From Macrotis lagotis (Eukaryota > Chordata > Mammalia > Peramelemorphia > Peramelidae): a stretch of DNA of 64,000 nucleotides. Positions 25,660 through 37,493 of the stretch are shown piece after piece (positions within the stretch are counted from its first letter, which is position 1; every line of letters begins with the position of its first letter). The stretch is taken from positions 124,001 to 188,000 of the forward strand of contig NC_133663.1 in NCBI RefSeq assembly GCF_037893015.1. Reading direction: 5' to 3'. Position numbers and translations under genes: made by a program. The notes under the pieces are model-generated. The model had not been told where the DNA came from, did not search any database, and worked only from the letters and a program-made list of their open reading frames with translations.

Positions 25660-26580
25660 ATTCCAGAGTCTACCCCCCCCATCGTTTACCTTCCTGGTTT
25701 CCCTCCCTCCTAGATCAAGCTGTTTTAGATAATGTATATGTGTTATTGGGGAGAAGGAATGCAAGGAGGGCAGAGGACCCATAGGAGGGTGAGCTCTGAC
25801 TCAAGAGCCACTGACGTTCTGACTGCTCTAGGATCCCCAAGCCCCTTCTGCCTCTTGGGTCTCTGTTGGAGGATGGAGCTGGGGAGAAGAGAAGGAGAGG
25901 AAGGGTTTTCCTGTTCAGACTGTCTTGGTGTCCAAGCCTGACCCTCCCTGCTGCTTTCCAACCTCTGTAGGGTGGAGTCTCTGCCTGAAGACTGGGGCCT
26001 TGCTAAGCCCTTTTGTAAATCTCCTTAGGTCAGCCTCCTGCTCAGGAAGAGAAGGGAAAGACCCCTTTCCCTCTGGGATCCTTGTCAATCCCCAACTCAG
26101 GCTGCAGAGGACCAAGACCTGGACCCAGCAAGGAACCTGGAGACAGAAGGAATGACACCCAGGAGCCACAGACCCTCATCCCAGATGAGCACAGTCCATC
26201 CATAGACTTGCCCTTCATCAAGGTTGAGGCCATTTCCCTAGGCATTGAAGATGGTCTTTGAAGCTGACAATGCCCCAGTTATGGATTGTTTCTTTATAAA
26301 ATATAGTTATGAAATTGAATCCAGTAGTAAGCCCCCCACCTGCTCTCTGCTCATATCTCCAGCATTAACCCCTCTCCCCCAAATTGCTACCCTCCCCTAG
26401 TCTTCCTCATTTGAGCCAACTCACAAGAAAGACCATTCTTTATTCTCCCCCCTCCTCTCTCTGTTGTAGTCAAGCTCTCCCAGGAAACCCCTTCACACTT
26501 ATCCTAGCATGACCAGGACTGGGGCAGAGCCCTGAAGGCTGCCCCCCCAACTCTTGTCCTTGGCAGTGCTATCAACAGAG
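25660..26580 (+). pseudogene. Unit 2 5' module: orphan KZNF start exon with lost donor
   Basis: The sequence parallels 1250-2520 of unit 1, including CCTCCTAGATCAAGCTGTTT, the TCTGTAG acceptor near 25970 and the start exon. The ATG at 26152-26184 encodes MTPRSHRPSSQ. The base pair after the exon is AT rather than GT (CCCAG|ATGAGC), so the normal donor is lost. No KRAB exon follows before the next module. It is probably a dead promoter-proximal duplicate. It ends at TTGGCAG (26566), exactly where units 1 and 4 carry an L1. Confidence 0.68.
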
Positions 26581-26664
26581 CAGATGTTGGCCTCTTGGGG
26601 CTGCCCATGGCCTGCTTCTGGTCTCACCCACTTTCCCAGGTTTATCTGAATCCTTCTACTTTCC

Positions 26665-26790
26665 CAGTTCTGACATTCAATCAGTAAGGATTTAGAAAGA
26701 TCCTACTGTGTGCCAAAACTTCAATGAATTCAAAACTATAGTACCTTCCCCCAGAGAGCTCCCAGTCTAATGGGAAGCCAGTCTGCTAGC
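26665..26790. repeat. Ancient interspersed repeat fragment (family uncertain)
   Basis: TACTGTGTGCCAAAACTTC and CAGAGAGCTCCCAGTCTAAT match the same old family as 5350-5480 and 42070-42210. Confidence 0.5.
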
Positions 26791-28160
26791 AGCTCTATCC
26801 AAGCCAGCTCCACCAAGGAGAAGTGGGAGGTCCTCTGAGAAGGAAGGCTCTTATAGCTTCAGAATTCAGGAAATCCCTTTTTCAGAAGGCTAAATTTTAA
26901 CTGAAACTTGAAGGAAGCCCACACCTGTGAGACAGCCCTTGGAAAGGCACAGTCAGATGATGGGCACTGGTCAAGGATCAGCTAGGAAGGTCAGTGGCCC
27001 TGGGTCAGAGAAGAAGAAGACTAAGAAGACCCTCCTTCTGACTATACCTCTGTAGTATATATGCCCCTCAAGAAAGCTCAGCTTTTTCCCCTTTCATGTA
27101 AACCTTAAAAATATAGGGTTATTTTAACCTATATTTATAACCCTATATAAAATGACAGAAAATATAGCTTAGGCATGAAGTTTAATTTTCTGAGATTTAC
27201 CACAAATCTATAGGTTGAGGTCATCTGTCCAAGATGACTCCTCAACAAAGGGAGAAGGGAATTTTGTCCAAAAACAAAAAAGGCTAGGGGTGGGGTGGGG
27301 AAGAATCATTAACTTCCTTGAAGGCCTTTCTATGAAGGTTACACCATATTTAGTTACCCAATTGCTAGGCAAAGATGATCATCTTTATACAATACCATCT
27401 GAAAACTTGTTATCTTTTCCTGGATTTAAAGCATCCTGAGGGCAGGACAAATATTCCAGCTTTTTAATCATTTGTCTTCCTGAGTTTATAATTAACTGTT
27501 ATAAATGGCTCATAAATACTTAGTCCAGCATTATTAAAAATTTTTTTATTAAGAAATCTTAATAAAAAAGGCACAACTCTCTCAAGGGGAGGGGGCCCCA
27601 AAACCCCCAAATGCTAGATGTTATATGCACTTTCAAAGGCTTTGTTCCTGCCCCTTCCTGGATCACAAATCTGATTGATACATTGGCCTTCCATACATTT
27701 TTTCCACCCTGCTCCTTATACTAATGGGCAAGAACAGCTACTTGCTTCTCCAGGGACAAGGGACAATAGCACAGACTCCCATTCAAACCCTGCAAAGTTA
27801 TTTCACCTTTTCCCTTTGTCTTAACTCTTTTCCTTCCTGTAAACAGGTTGGCATCCCTTGAGTTTCCACAAGGACCAGACCTCCTGGCTTTTGTAACATA
27901 TTATCCTCACAGCCATCTGTGACACTCTCCCCTTTCTCATCTTCATGAAAGCAAAACACTTGATTCTTTCCCACATTAAGTAGGGCAGATCTTGATTTCT
28001 TACCTTCTGGCTGATGACTGATTCATGAAGGTGGAGTATTGCTAAAGAAATCAATCTTTTTAACAGGAATATAGTTTGAGAAACTTATACTTTGACACAA
28101 ACTCTGGGGCCTGAGTGAATAAATCCATGCCATTGTCCTAGCTTTGTCTTTTATTAGCCA
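26790..28160. other. Intergenic or intronic sequence between 5' modules
   Basis: No gene is supported. 27105-27240 is repeated at 30290-30400 and 33850-33990 (shared TGACAGAAAATATAG). A small palindrome, TTTTTTATTAAG / CTTAATAAAAAA, lies at 27542-27569. The rest is unassigned. Confidence 0.5.
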
Positions 28161-28164
28161 AAAT

Positions 28165-28240
28165 CTAGGATCATTTTTTCCCAAGAAAACCCCAAATGCG
28201 ATCAGGAAGAGCTGAATATGACTGAAATAACTGAACTCCT
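28165..28240 (+). mobile_element. CORE-SINE (MAR1-like) 3' fragment
   Basis: CCCAAGAAAACCCCAAATG followed by GAATATGACTGAAATAACTG matches the reverse complement of the SINE head-proximal region at 22530-22580. Confidence 0.65.
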
Positions 28241-28261
28241 AGGACTTGAAAGGCAGGGCTT

Positions 28262-28445
28262 GGTAAGGAGAGACAGGCAGGGTCCTGCAGTTCTGTCGTT
28301 GTTTGTCCTTTGTTCTCCTAGACCATGACATCAGGGAGGTGAATTGGATGGGGGGGGGGGGGGCTGTGCAGATCCTCCTGGATCCAGCAACCAGATATGG
28401 ATCAGGACTGGAAATGGTCCTGGATGCAATGAGAGACCTTGGCTT
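28262..28445 (-). mobile_element. Partial marsupial SINE with a conserved internal block
   Basis: It shares ACATCAGGGAGGTG and CAGATATGGATCAGGAC with copies at 41130, 51750, 54955 and 62868. A 14-base G run (28350-28363) interrupts it. Confidence 0.65.
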
Positions 28446-28893
28446 TTTAAAGCTAGGTCTTCCCCTGCTCACAGCTTGACTAAGACAATGTCTGTTCAGT
28501 CATTAATTTTAGGTAAATGAGAGGTGAGAAGAGGCCAAGAAGGGATCACCCTTCCAGAAAAGAAGAAAAAAACCAATTTTGCCGGGGGGAGTATAACCCT
28601 TGGGGTTTCTCAATGATTAAGGCCAGTAAGTAAGAAATCAATCAGAGAGGGGAAGACTCAGGCTTTCTGGACAAAACAAAAATAATTGCTATTTACCTTC
28701 ACTCTGAACCAATTGCTTTGCCTTCCAGGAGCCTGCTGTGTGAGTGCAGGTCCCAGATAGCTCTGAGCCAGGCACCCCTCTTAGCTTCTGCCAGCTTCCC
28801 GGACTATTGGGTCTCTTCCAGGTTCATTTGATCTCATAGTGAGTGTCCTGCAGGTCTTCTGGGTGCATGTCTCCCTCCCTGGCCAGGCTATTA

Positions 28894-29245
28894 GACCTGC
28901 TCCCTGCCTCAAACTCTTTTCCAGACTCTCAATCACTTCTCCAATGTCTGAACTCACCCTACCCAGATTTAGCATTGGATCACACTTTCTCAAACTTTAG
29001 ACTTTGCCTATATGGACTCAGATTGTCCTGCTTTTAGCCTTCTCATCAGGACTCACTTGTCCTGTCTCCCTGCCAAATTTAAACCCTAAATTAGGCTGTC
29101 ATCTTCAGGCTTGACCCCTGGAAGGATCTACAAGTTCTGCCTTCAGGACCCCACACTGGATGCAGGAACCAAAGTTCCTGCCTGGCCCACCTTATCTGGA
29201 TCCATGATTCTTGGGCTAGTTCCTATCAGATCCCAGGCCTTGCCT
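28894..29245 (+). repeat. Direct duplication, copy A
   Basis: About 350 bases that recur at 30596-30935 with roughly 95% identity by eye (shared TTAGCATTGGATCACACTTT and others). Confidence 0.88.
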
Positions 29246-29949
29246 TCCTGTCTCATTTGTTGCTGCTAAATCAATTGACCTGGCACTGCCAGTATAACTG
29301 GTGAGACTTGAAATTCCATAAATCTAGGAATTTTATAGGAGTGAATTAAATGTTTTATTAAATACAGCAGGCAATATAAATATTCAAATGGCCCTTGGCA
29401 GAAAAAAATGTTCCCCATCCCTGCTGTGAGGATTCCAAGCCTAAGCTCTACTGAGAGATCCCAGGTGTCCTCCCAGGACACAGCCATTCTGCTTTCCCAG
29501 ACTCAGTGTCCACATCTAGTATCCCTGAACTCCCCACCTTGAGCTGGGTTAGACTCTCCTTCTGCCCCCCCCCCAGGAGACCTTCTTTTGTTTCCCTTCC
29601 CTCTCTTACAACAGAGTCCTCAGGGCTGAACCCCAATCTAGGTTTTGTCTTCCAGTCTCTGACTTCTTCTGGCCATTCCCTGGAGGCTCCATCACAGAAT
29701 CCTCCCCATCATCTATCTATCCTGGCTTTCCTCCCTAGATCAAACTATTACCTAGATAATATGTGAGTGTTAGTAGGGATGGAGAACTCTTGTCCAGGAG
29801 GCTCTGACTGGTCTAGGATCCCATCTGGAAACCCAAAACTCCTTCTGCCTCTTGGGTCTCTGTAGGCAGACGAGGAGGGGGCACAAAAGGAGGAACAGAG
29901 GGAGGGTATTCTGTACAGTCTTCATTTCCAAGCCTAACCCTTCTTGCTG

Positions 29950-29950
<1 letters not shown>

Positions 29951-30004
<54 letters not shown>
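29951..30004 (+). repeat. (CT)n microsatellite in a splice-acceptor pyrimidine tract
   Basis: Twenty-seven CT units lie immediately upstream of the TCTGTAG acceptor. The other modules have a short mixed pyrimidine tract at the same place. Confidence 0.92.
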
Positions 30005-30007
<3 letters not shown>

Positions 30008-30595
30008 TCCTCTGTAGAATGGAGCCTCTATCTTGAGGACTAGGCTAATCCTAGTGGGACCTCACTCTCTATAAATCTACAATGGTCAACCTGCTGCTTA
30101 GGAAGAGAAGGGCAAGACCACTCTGGGATCCTTCTCCCTCTGCAACTCAGACTGCAGAGGATCAAGGCCTGGCCAAGCAGGGAGCTTGAAGCCAGAGGGA
30201 ATGGCCCCTGGGAGCTACAGGCCTCCAGCATAAGTAAGTATAGTCCATCCACAGACTTAATGAACATTAGTAATTGTGAAAACTTAAGAATTAGGTTTTA
30301 AAATAAAACAAAAGTAATTTAGGTTAGACATAAAGTTTATTCTCTTTAAGATTTACAGAAAATCCTTAGGTGGTGACTATTATAGAAATGTCTACCCAGA
30401 GCAAAATGAAAAAAGAGTATAGAAAACACACAGAGTCAGATAAACTTTTGAACCAATCAGGTTCCACTTGAATGCAGAAAAGTGTCATTGATTACTTTAT
30501 AAACCTCTTCCCCATCCATGAGGTCAGAGTGAACAAAGATCCAATTAGCAGCAGGACTAGTGTGTCCTTCCTAACTTGATATTTTGTGTTTATGA

Positions 30596-30935
30596 GACCT
30601 GCTTCCTGCCCCAAACTCTTTTCCAGACTCTCAATCACTTCTCCAATGTCTGAACTCACCTTACTCAGATTTAGCATTGGATCACACTTTCCCAAACTTT
30701 AGACTTTGCCTATAGGGACTCAGATGTCCTGCTTTTAGCCTTCCCATCAGGACTCACTTGTCCTGTCTCCCTGCCAAATTTAAACCCTAAATTAGGTTGT
30801 CATCTTCAGGCCTGACCCCTGGAAGGATCTACAAGTTCTGCCTTTAGGACCCCACATTGGATGCATCTTATCTGGCCCATCTTATCTGGATCCATGATTC
30901 TTGGGCTAGTTCCTATCAGATCCCAGGCCTTGGCT
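30596..30935 (+). repeat. Direct duplication, copy B
   Basis: Second copy of 28894-29245 at an offset of about 1.7 kb, on the same strand and slightly shorter. Confidence 0.88.
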
Positions 30936-31569
30936 TCAGATATGTTATAGACTTATAAATCCTTTCCAAAATATACTAAGTACAGGAATAGATTTGAGGC
31001 TCTTAGAGAAATAACCAGATTAGTTTCCTTTTCTTAGGATAGTCTCCCTCGAATTGTCACAACTAGGAAAGGCAATATAGTTAGTAGAGGAACACTGGGC
31101 TAATTTGCCTAGACAAGGTCAACTTTCAAACTTCTAGCTGGAAAGACACAAACCTTGACAAGGATGAAGGTGAAAATTCAGTCTTATAAACCTTAATTAA
31201 ATAAAGCATGATTTGAATAGAAGTTTAATTTTTTAAAATGTATTAACTTGCACACCATCAAGGCCATTTCCATAGATATAGAGGATGGTTGATGAAGCTG
31301 ACAAAGCCTCACTTAGGAATCAGTTCTTTATAAAAATAGGCATGAAACTGAATGTAGTGGTAATAGTAACCACACTGCCCTGCTCTCTGCTCCTGTCCTA
31401 AGCTCTTTGTGCTCAGGCTCAGGGGTCTTCCTACTAGTTTTCACTGGCCTTCAGGGCCTCATTGTTTGCTCTCACTGTAGCAGAGACTTTCCTTTCTGCC
31501 TGTGAGGTCTCTCCATTGGCCTCCTCTGGGTGTAGGGTGCAGTTGTGGCATTCCCTTCTAATTTGTAAA

Positions 31570-32170
31570 AGTTCTTGTGTTTAATTTGTTTGTTTTTCTA
31601 ATTTTTCAAAGGTTGGAGTATATTCAATTTGTTAATCTTCTCTTTTTCTATATTTTTAATATATGATAAAGAATGACTTTAGCTGAATCCCAGAAATTGT
31701 GGTATATTGTTTCATCATTATTTTCTTTTACCAAGTTATAATTTTTGGGATTTATTGACACAGTCACTATTGTTTTTTTTAGTTTTTGCAAGGCAATGGG
31801 GTTAAAGTGACTTGCCAAAGGTCTCACAGCTAGATAATTAATAAATGTCTGAGGTTGGATTTGAATTCAGGTCTTCCTGACTCCAGGGCCAGTGCTCTAC
31901 CTACTGTGCCACCTAGTTGCCCCTTTTTTCCTTTTCACATTCATTACTTACTATGTTATTGGTTTGGGTTTATTTCTTTAGTTTGTGGTCTCTAATTTAA
32001 TTTCTATTCCTACTTCATTAAGGAGTAAAAGAATGTATTCATTATTTCTGTCTTTTAAAATTTGTTTTCACTGTTTCTGTGCCCTAGTGGTTCTTTAGAG
32101 AAGTTTTATGTGATACAAAGAAATATAGATATTCTTAGGTTGTCCTATTTAGAAGATATTCTAATCTTTT
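31570..32170 (-). mobile_element. L1 ORF2 fragment, antisense
   Basis: TTTAGCTGAATCCCAGAAAT and flanking sequence match the ORF2 endonuclease-RT interval; it is paralogous to 61476-61990. A SINE splits it. Confidence 0.72.
31772..31923 (-). mobile_element. WSINE1-like SINE
   Basis: Reverse copy ending CCACCTAGTTGCCCC. A reverse SINE also lies in the paralogous L1 at 61605 but at a slightly different point. Confidence 0.9.
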
Positions 32171-32645
32171 TACTTTAGTTTCTTCAGAAACTACATTTTA
32201 ACTTGTTTTTTCTTCTCAGTTCTTCATTCCTATCTCCCCCCATTAACTAGTCCTGCTCCTTAGTTTTTTTAATTTCATCCATTTTTATGCTCCTTTCCAT
32301 AAAGGATTTCTCTCATTCTCTTCATTATCCATCTTTCATATAATTCTCTGATTCATAGCCCATCTAATCATCTGTCTCTCTTTTCTTTGTAGGCCATGCA
32401 ATGAAAAGCCCCAATTCTCCAAAGTCTCTGTTCTAAGTTCTGCACTCCCAGTGCTTCCAGCCCATGGAAGTCCCTTTTCCACATCTCTTTGCTTTCAGGA
32501 TAATGTGCAGCAATGCAGGTCTCAAAGAGGAGAGTGCTCCATTCTCTCCTGATCTAGATATTCTCTTTCTGCAGGGAACCCAGGTTCAGGAAAATGAAAT
32601 GACTTAGCTAAGTTCACCCAGTTCCTTCAAGTTAGGAATGGAAAA

Positions 32646-32692
<47 letters not shown>
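32646..32692. repeat. (TA)n microsatellite
   Basis: TA dinucleotides with one TG interruption. The paralogous place in unit 4 (62488) carries (AC)n. Confidence 0.92.
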
Positions 32693-32693
<1 letters not shown>

Positions 32694-34023
32694 GTCCATG
32701 TATAGGTAATGTATGCACAAATTTCTATAAATTACAAATCATGTCAAATCCAGTTGTCTTTCAGCCTCACATTTCTTGTTCCTCATTCAGGATGCTCACA
32801 TTCCAACTCTAAGCCTTTTTACTGACTGGTCTTCCAGTAAGTAAAGCTCTAAAGCTCCTTCCCTCTTCCAGGATCTACCTGTTTCAACTTTACTCTCCTG
32901 CCTGGTCTGTAGAATTCAGGGACACTGACCTCCTGACTCTTCGTGGCCCTCCTTACTGAAATGCTCTCTCTTCTTCTCTCTGCCCCTAGGCTTCTCTGGC
33001 TTCTTCTTTCAAGCCAGAACTTCAATGCCACTTTCTTATAGAGTCCCTTTTCCTGGCCTCTCTCTTCCATCATCCTTTTCCCAGTATCTTTCCTTTGAGA
33101 TTCCCATGATATTATAGAATTGAGGGCAATGTCATAGCTCATAGAGCTGAGGCATAGGGAACAATCAGATGGATTGCAAATTTGGTAAGGAGGGAACAAC
33201 TTCTCTTGAGTCTAAGACGTGACCCTTGTTTGAGTCAGGTAAAAGACTGGTCCAGATATTTGAGCAGCAAACTCGGTTTCCTTTAAGGTGTCTTGGTGGT
33301 ATAAAGATCTTCGATTTATCTCCATTGTGTTCATATGCATTAAAAGGATTTTTACTGAGCAAGTCTCCAACCTGGGCTAAAACAACAGGCTAGGCACAGC
33401 AGTCAAATAGCTGCTTAGTGAATTCCTTGCATTGCAAGGGAGAGATTTGCAAATCGAAATGGTTCCACTGTGCTGCAGTTAAGGCAAAGAATATATGCAT
33501 GAATCCTAGTTGTAAGGGATGACAATCAATGCAACGATCACAATCATTTCTGGTGCTTTTATGGCTTTCTCAGGACAAGCTCATGACTATACAGGTGTCC
33601 TTGAGTCCTGTGGGAACTGTTAGGTTGACTATTTAGTCTTTGGCTACTTCAATATTTTGCTTGGGAACAAAATGCATTATATAGTTTTCTGACGCTCTTC
33701 ACTTTACACAGGCAAGTGCAGGTCAGGGAAAGAATGCAGGTAAATCAGGGTTAAACAGATTACCCTAGGCTGCTTGTTCTCTCTGACTCCCAAGCCAGAG
33801 TTTCCTGGGAAAAGGATCTCTAAGAATGAAATTATATGAAACCTAATACTATAAAAACCTTAGAAATGTAGGGATAAAATAAAGTGACAGAAAATATAGA
33901 TTAGACATTTTTTTAAGTTTTAGTCTCTAAGACCACTAACCTGTAGGTGATGGTCATTTATAAAATGATCACACTTGGACTGGAAGAGTTTGAGGTTTTG
34001 TACAAAATCAGAAAATGGGGTAA

Positions 34024-36840
34024 ATTATTTTTTTTAATTTTTATTAAAGATATTGAGTTTTACAATTTCCCCCCAAATCTTACTTCCCTCCCCCCACCCC
34101 CTGACAGCAATCTGTCAGTCTTTACTTTGTTTCCATGTTGTCCATTGATCTAAATTGAGTGTGATGAGAGAGAAATTATATCCTTAAGGAAGAGACAAAA
34201 AGTCTAGATCTGACAAGAAGATATGGTTTTTTTCCTAAATTAAAGGGAATAGTCCTTGAACTTTGTTCAAACTCCATGGCTCTTTATCTGGATACAGATG
34301 GCGCTCTCCTTTGCAGACAGCCCAAAATTGTTCCCGATTGTTGCACTGATGGAATGAGTGAGTCCTTCAAGTCCTTGAACATCACCTCCATGTTGCTGTT
34401 AGGGTATATACAGTGTTTTTCTGGTTCTGCTCATCTCACTCAGCATCAGTTCATTGTAAATCCCTCCAGGCTTCCCTGAATTCTCATCCTTCCTGGTTTC
34501 TAATAGAACAATAGCATTCCATGACATACATATACCACAGTTTGCTAAGCCATTCCCCAATTGAAGGACATTTACTTGATTTCCAATTCTTTGCCACCAC
34601 AAACAGGGCTGCTATGAATATTTTTGTACAAGTGATGTTTTTACCCTTTTTCATCATCTCTTCAGGGTAAAGACCCAGTAGTGGTATTGCTGGGTCAAAG
34701 GGTATGCTCATTCTTGTTGCCCTTTGGGCATAATTCCAAATTTCTCTCTAGAAAGGTTAGATGAGTTCACAGCTCCACCAACAGTATAATAGTGTCCCAG
34801 ATTTCCCACATCCCTTCCAACAATGATCATTATCCTTTCTGATCATATTGGCCAGCCTGAAAGGTGTGAGGTGGTACCTCAGAGAAGCTTTAATTTGCAT
34901 TTCTCTAATAATTAATGATTTAGAGAAATTTTTCATATGGCTATGGATTGCTTTGATCTCATCTGTAAATTACCTTTGCATATCCTTTGACCATTTGTTA
35001 ATTGTGGAGTGGCTTTTTGTTTTAAAAATATGACTCAGTTCTCTGTATATTTTAGAAATGAGTCCTTTGTCAGAATCATTAGTTATAAAGATTGTTTCCC
35101 AATTTACTACATTTCTTTTGATCTTGGTTACAGTGGTTTTATCTGTGCAAAAGCTTTTTAATTTAATGTAATCAAAATCATCTAGTTGGTTTTTGGTGAT
35201 GTTCTCCGACTCTTCCTTAGTCATAAACTGCTCCCCTTTCCATAGATCTGACAGGTAGACTAGTCCTTGATCTTCTAACTTACTTATAGTATTGTTTTTT
35301 ATGTCTAAATCCTGTAAACATTTGGATCTTGTCTTGGTAAAGGATGTGAGGTGTTGGTCTAATCTAAGTTTCTTCCATACTAACTTCCAATTTTCCCAGC
35401 AGTTTTTATCAAAGAGAGAGTTTTTATCCCAAATAGCTGGACTCTTTGGGTTTCTCAAACAGCAGATTGCTATAATCATCTCCTGCTTTTGCACCTAGTC
35501 TATTCCACTGGTGCACCACTCTATTTCTTAGCCAATACCAAACAGTTTTGATGACTGATGCTTTATAATATAATTTTAGATCAAGTAGGGCTAAGCCCCC
35601 TTCTTTTGTACTTTTTTCATTAAGTTCCTGGAAATTCTTGACTTTTTATTTCTCCATATGAATTTACTTACAATTTTTTCTAACTCATTAAAGTAATTTT
35701 TTGGAATTTTGATTGGTAGGGCACTAAACAGGTAGTTTAGTTTTGGTAGAATTGTCATTTTTATTATATTAGCTCTACCTATCCATGAACAGCTGATATT
35801 TGCCCAGTTATTTAAATTTGATTTAATTTGTGTGAGAAGTGTTTTATAATTGTTTTCAAAAAGTTTCTGAATCTGTCTTGGCAAATAGACTCTCAGGTAT
35901 TTTATATTGTCTGAGGTTACTTTGAATGGGATTTCTCTTTCTAGCTCTTCCTGCTGTATCTTGCTAGACATATATAGAAAAGTTGAGGATTTATGAGGGT
36001 TTATTTTATAACCTGCAACTTTGCTAAAATTGCTAAATGTCTCCGTTAGATTTTTGGATGATTTCTTGGAATTCTCTAGGTAGACCATCATGTCATCTGC
36101 AAAGAGTGAGAGTTTTGTCTCTTCCTGCCCAATTCTAATTCCTTTAATTTATTTTTCTTCTCTAATTGCTGAAGCTAACAATTCTAATATGATACTGAAT
36201 AGTAGTGGTGATAATAGGCATCCTTGTTTCACCCCTGATCTTATTGGGAATGCCTCTAGCCTCTCCCCATTGAATATAATGCTTGTTGATGGTTTCAAAT
36301 AGATACTGCTAATTATTCTAAGGAACAGTCCATTTATTCCTACACTCTCTAGTGTTTTAGTAGGAATGGATGCTATATTCATGTCAAAAGCTTTTTCAGC
36401 ATCTATTGATATGATCATATAATTTCTCATAGGTTTGTTGTTAATATAATTGAGCATACTAACAGTCTTCCTAATATTGAACCAACCCTGCATTCCTGGG
36501 ATAAATCCTACTTGACCATAATGTATTATCCTAGTGATAACTTGATAACTTGTTGTAATCATTTTGCTAAGATTTTATTTAAGATTTTTGCATCTATATT
36601 CAACAGGGAGATAGGTCTATAACAACACCATTTTGGTTTCATAGAAAGAGTTAGGCAGAGTTCCATCTTTTTTTTTTTTTTTTTTAGTTTTTGCAAGGCA
36701 GTGGGGATTAAGTGGCTTGCCCAAGGCCACACAGCTAAGTAATTATTATGTGTCTGAGGCTGGATTTGAACTCAGGTACTCCTCACTCCAGGGCCGGTGC
36801 TCTATCCACTGCACCACCTAGCCACCCCTCCATGTTTCAA
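34024..36840 (-). mobile_element. L1, 5'-truncated, antisense (ORF2 RT to 3' UTR)
   Basis: On the minus strand, 36562-36149 encodes reverse transcriptase with QVGFIPGMQGWFNIRKT, IISIDAEKAFD and SGVKQGCLLSPLLF. 36091-35591 and 35494-34970 encode the C-terminal part with NWANISCSWIGRANIIKM and NDYSN-type sequence. The 3' UTR ends in a T-run at 34028. Flanks GGGGTAAATTATT and GGGGAAATTATT suggest a target duplication. It is frame-broken and relatively well preserved. A SINE at 36669 lies near its 5' edge. Confidence 0.88.
36669..36828 (-). mobile_element. WSINE1-like SINE
   Basis: Reverse copy with a 22-base T run, inserted at the 5' edge of the L1; CCATSTTT-like sequence flanks both ends. Confidence 0.9.
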
Positions 36841-37493
36841 TAGGGGAAATTATTAACCTTTTTTGTGGCCTGACACAATATCTTTGCCCAATATCTTTGC
36901 CCAAAACTACTCCACAAAGATTATCATCCTTGTACAATACTATTCGATTTCTTATTGTCTCCCAGCATCCTGATCATTGTTCTCCTGAGTATTGGCTAAG
37001 AAATAGAGAGGTGGATCAGTGGAATAGACTAGGTGCAATAGCAGGAAATGATTATAGTAATCTGCTGCTTGATAAACCCAAAGAGTCCAGCTATTGGGAT
37101 AAAAACTCTCTTTGATAAAACCTGTTGAGAAAATTGGAAGTTTGTATGGAAGAAACTTAGATTAGACCTACACCTCAAATCCTATACCAAGATAAGATCA
37201 AAATGGACACAGGATCTAGACATAAAAAACAATATTATAAGCAAACTAGAAGATCAAGGAAGAGTTTATCTATCAGATCTATGGAAAGGGAAGCAGTTTA
37301 TGACCAAGGAAGAGATGGAGAACATCACTAAAAACAAACTAGATAATTTTGATTACATTAAATTAAAAAGATTTTGCACAGACAAAACCATTGTAACCAA
37401 GATCAAAAGAAATATAGTAAATTGGGAAACAATTTTTACAACTAGTGTTTCTGACAAAGGACTCAATTTTTTAAAAAAGACAAGCCATTCCTC

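Larger units (their letters stand above)
28690..30260 (+). pseudogene. Unit 3 5' module: KZNF exon 1 and start exon, damaged
   Basis: The end of exon 1 (TCCCAG at 28756) is followed by ATAGCT, so its GT donor is lost. The start exon has an acceptor ending TCTGTAG at about 30016, behind a long CT repeat. Its frame from ATG 30201 reads MAPGSYRPPA and then a stop just before GTAAGT. The module otherwise follows units 1 and 4 closely. It is the nearest 5' module to the KRAB exons at 40.8 kb, but with a lost donor and a stop it could only work with an alternative start or splice site. Confidence 0.66.
31260..33400. other. Unit 2/3 first-intron segment, parallel to unit 4
   Basis: The order of motifs follows 58900-64000: intron start, L1 ORF2 fragment with a reverse SINE, CTAGTCCTGCTCCT, a microsatellite, then CCCTTGTTTGAGTC and CCAGATATTTG. 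No exon is recognised. Confidence 0.72.

Noticed and set aside
27542-27569. Short palindrome TTTTTTATTAAG / CTTAATAAAAAA as a transcription terminator
   Set aside because: AT-only short hairpins are common by chance in this kind of DNA, and such terminators are not used by vertebrate RNA polymerase II genes.
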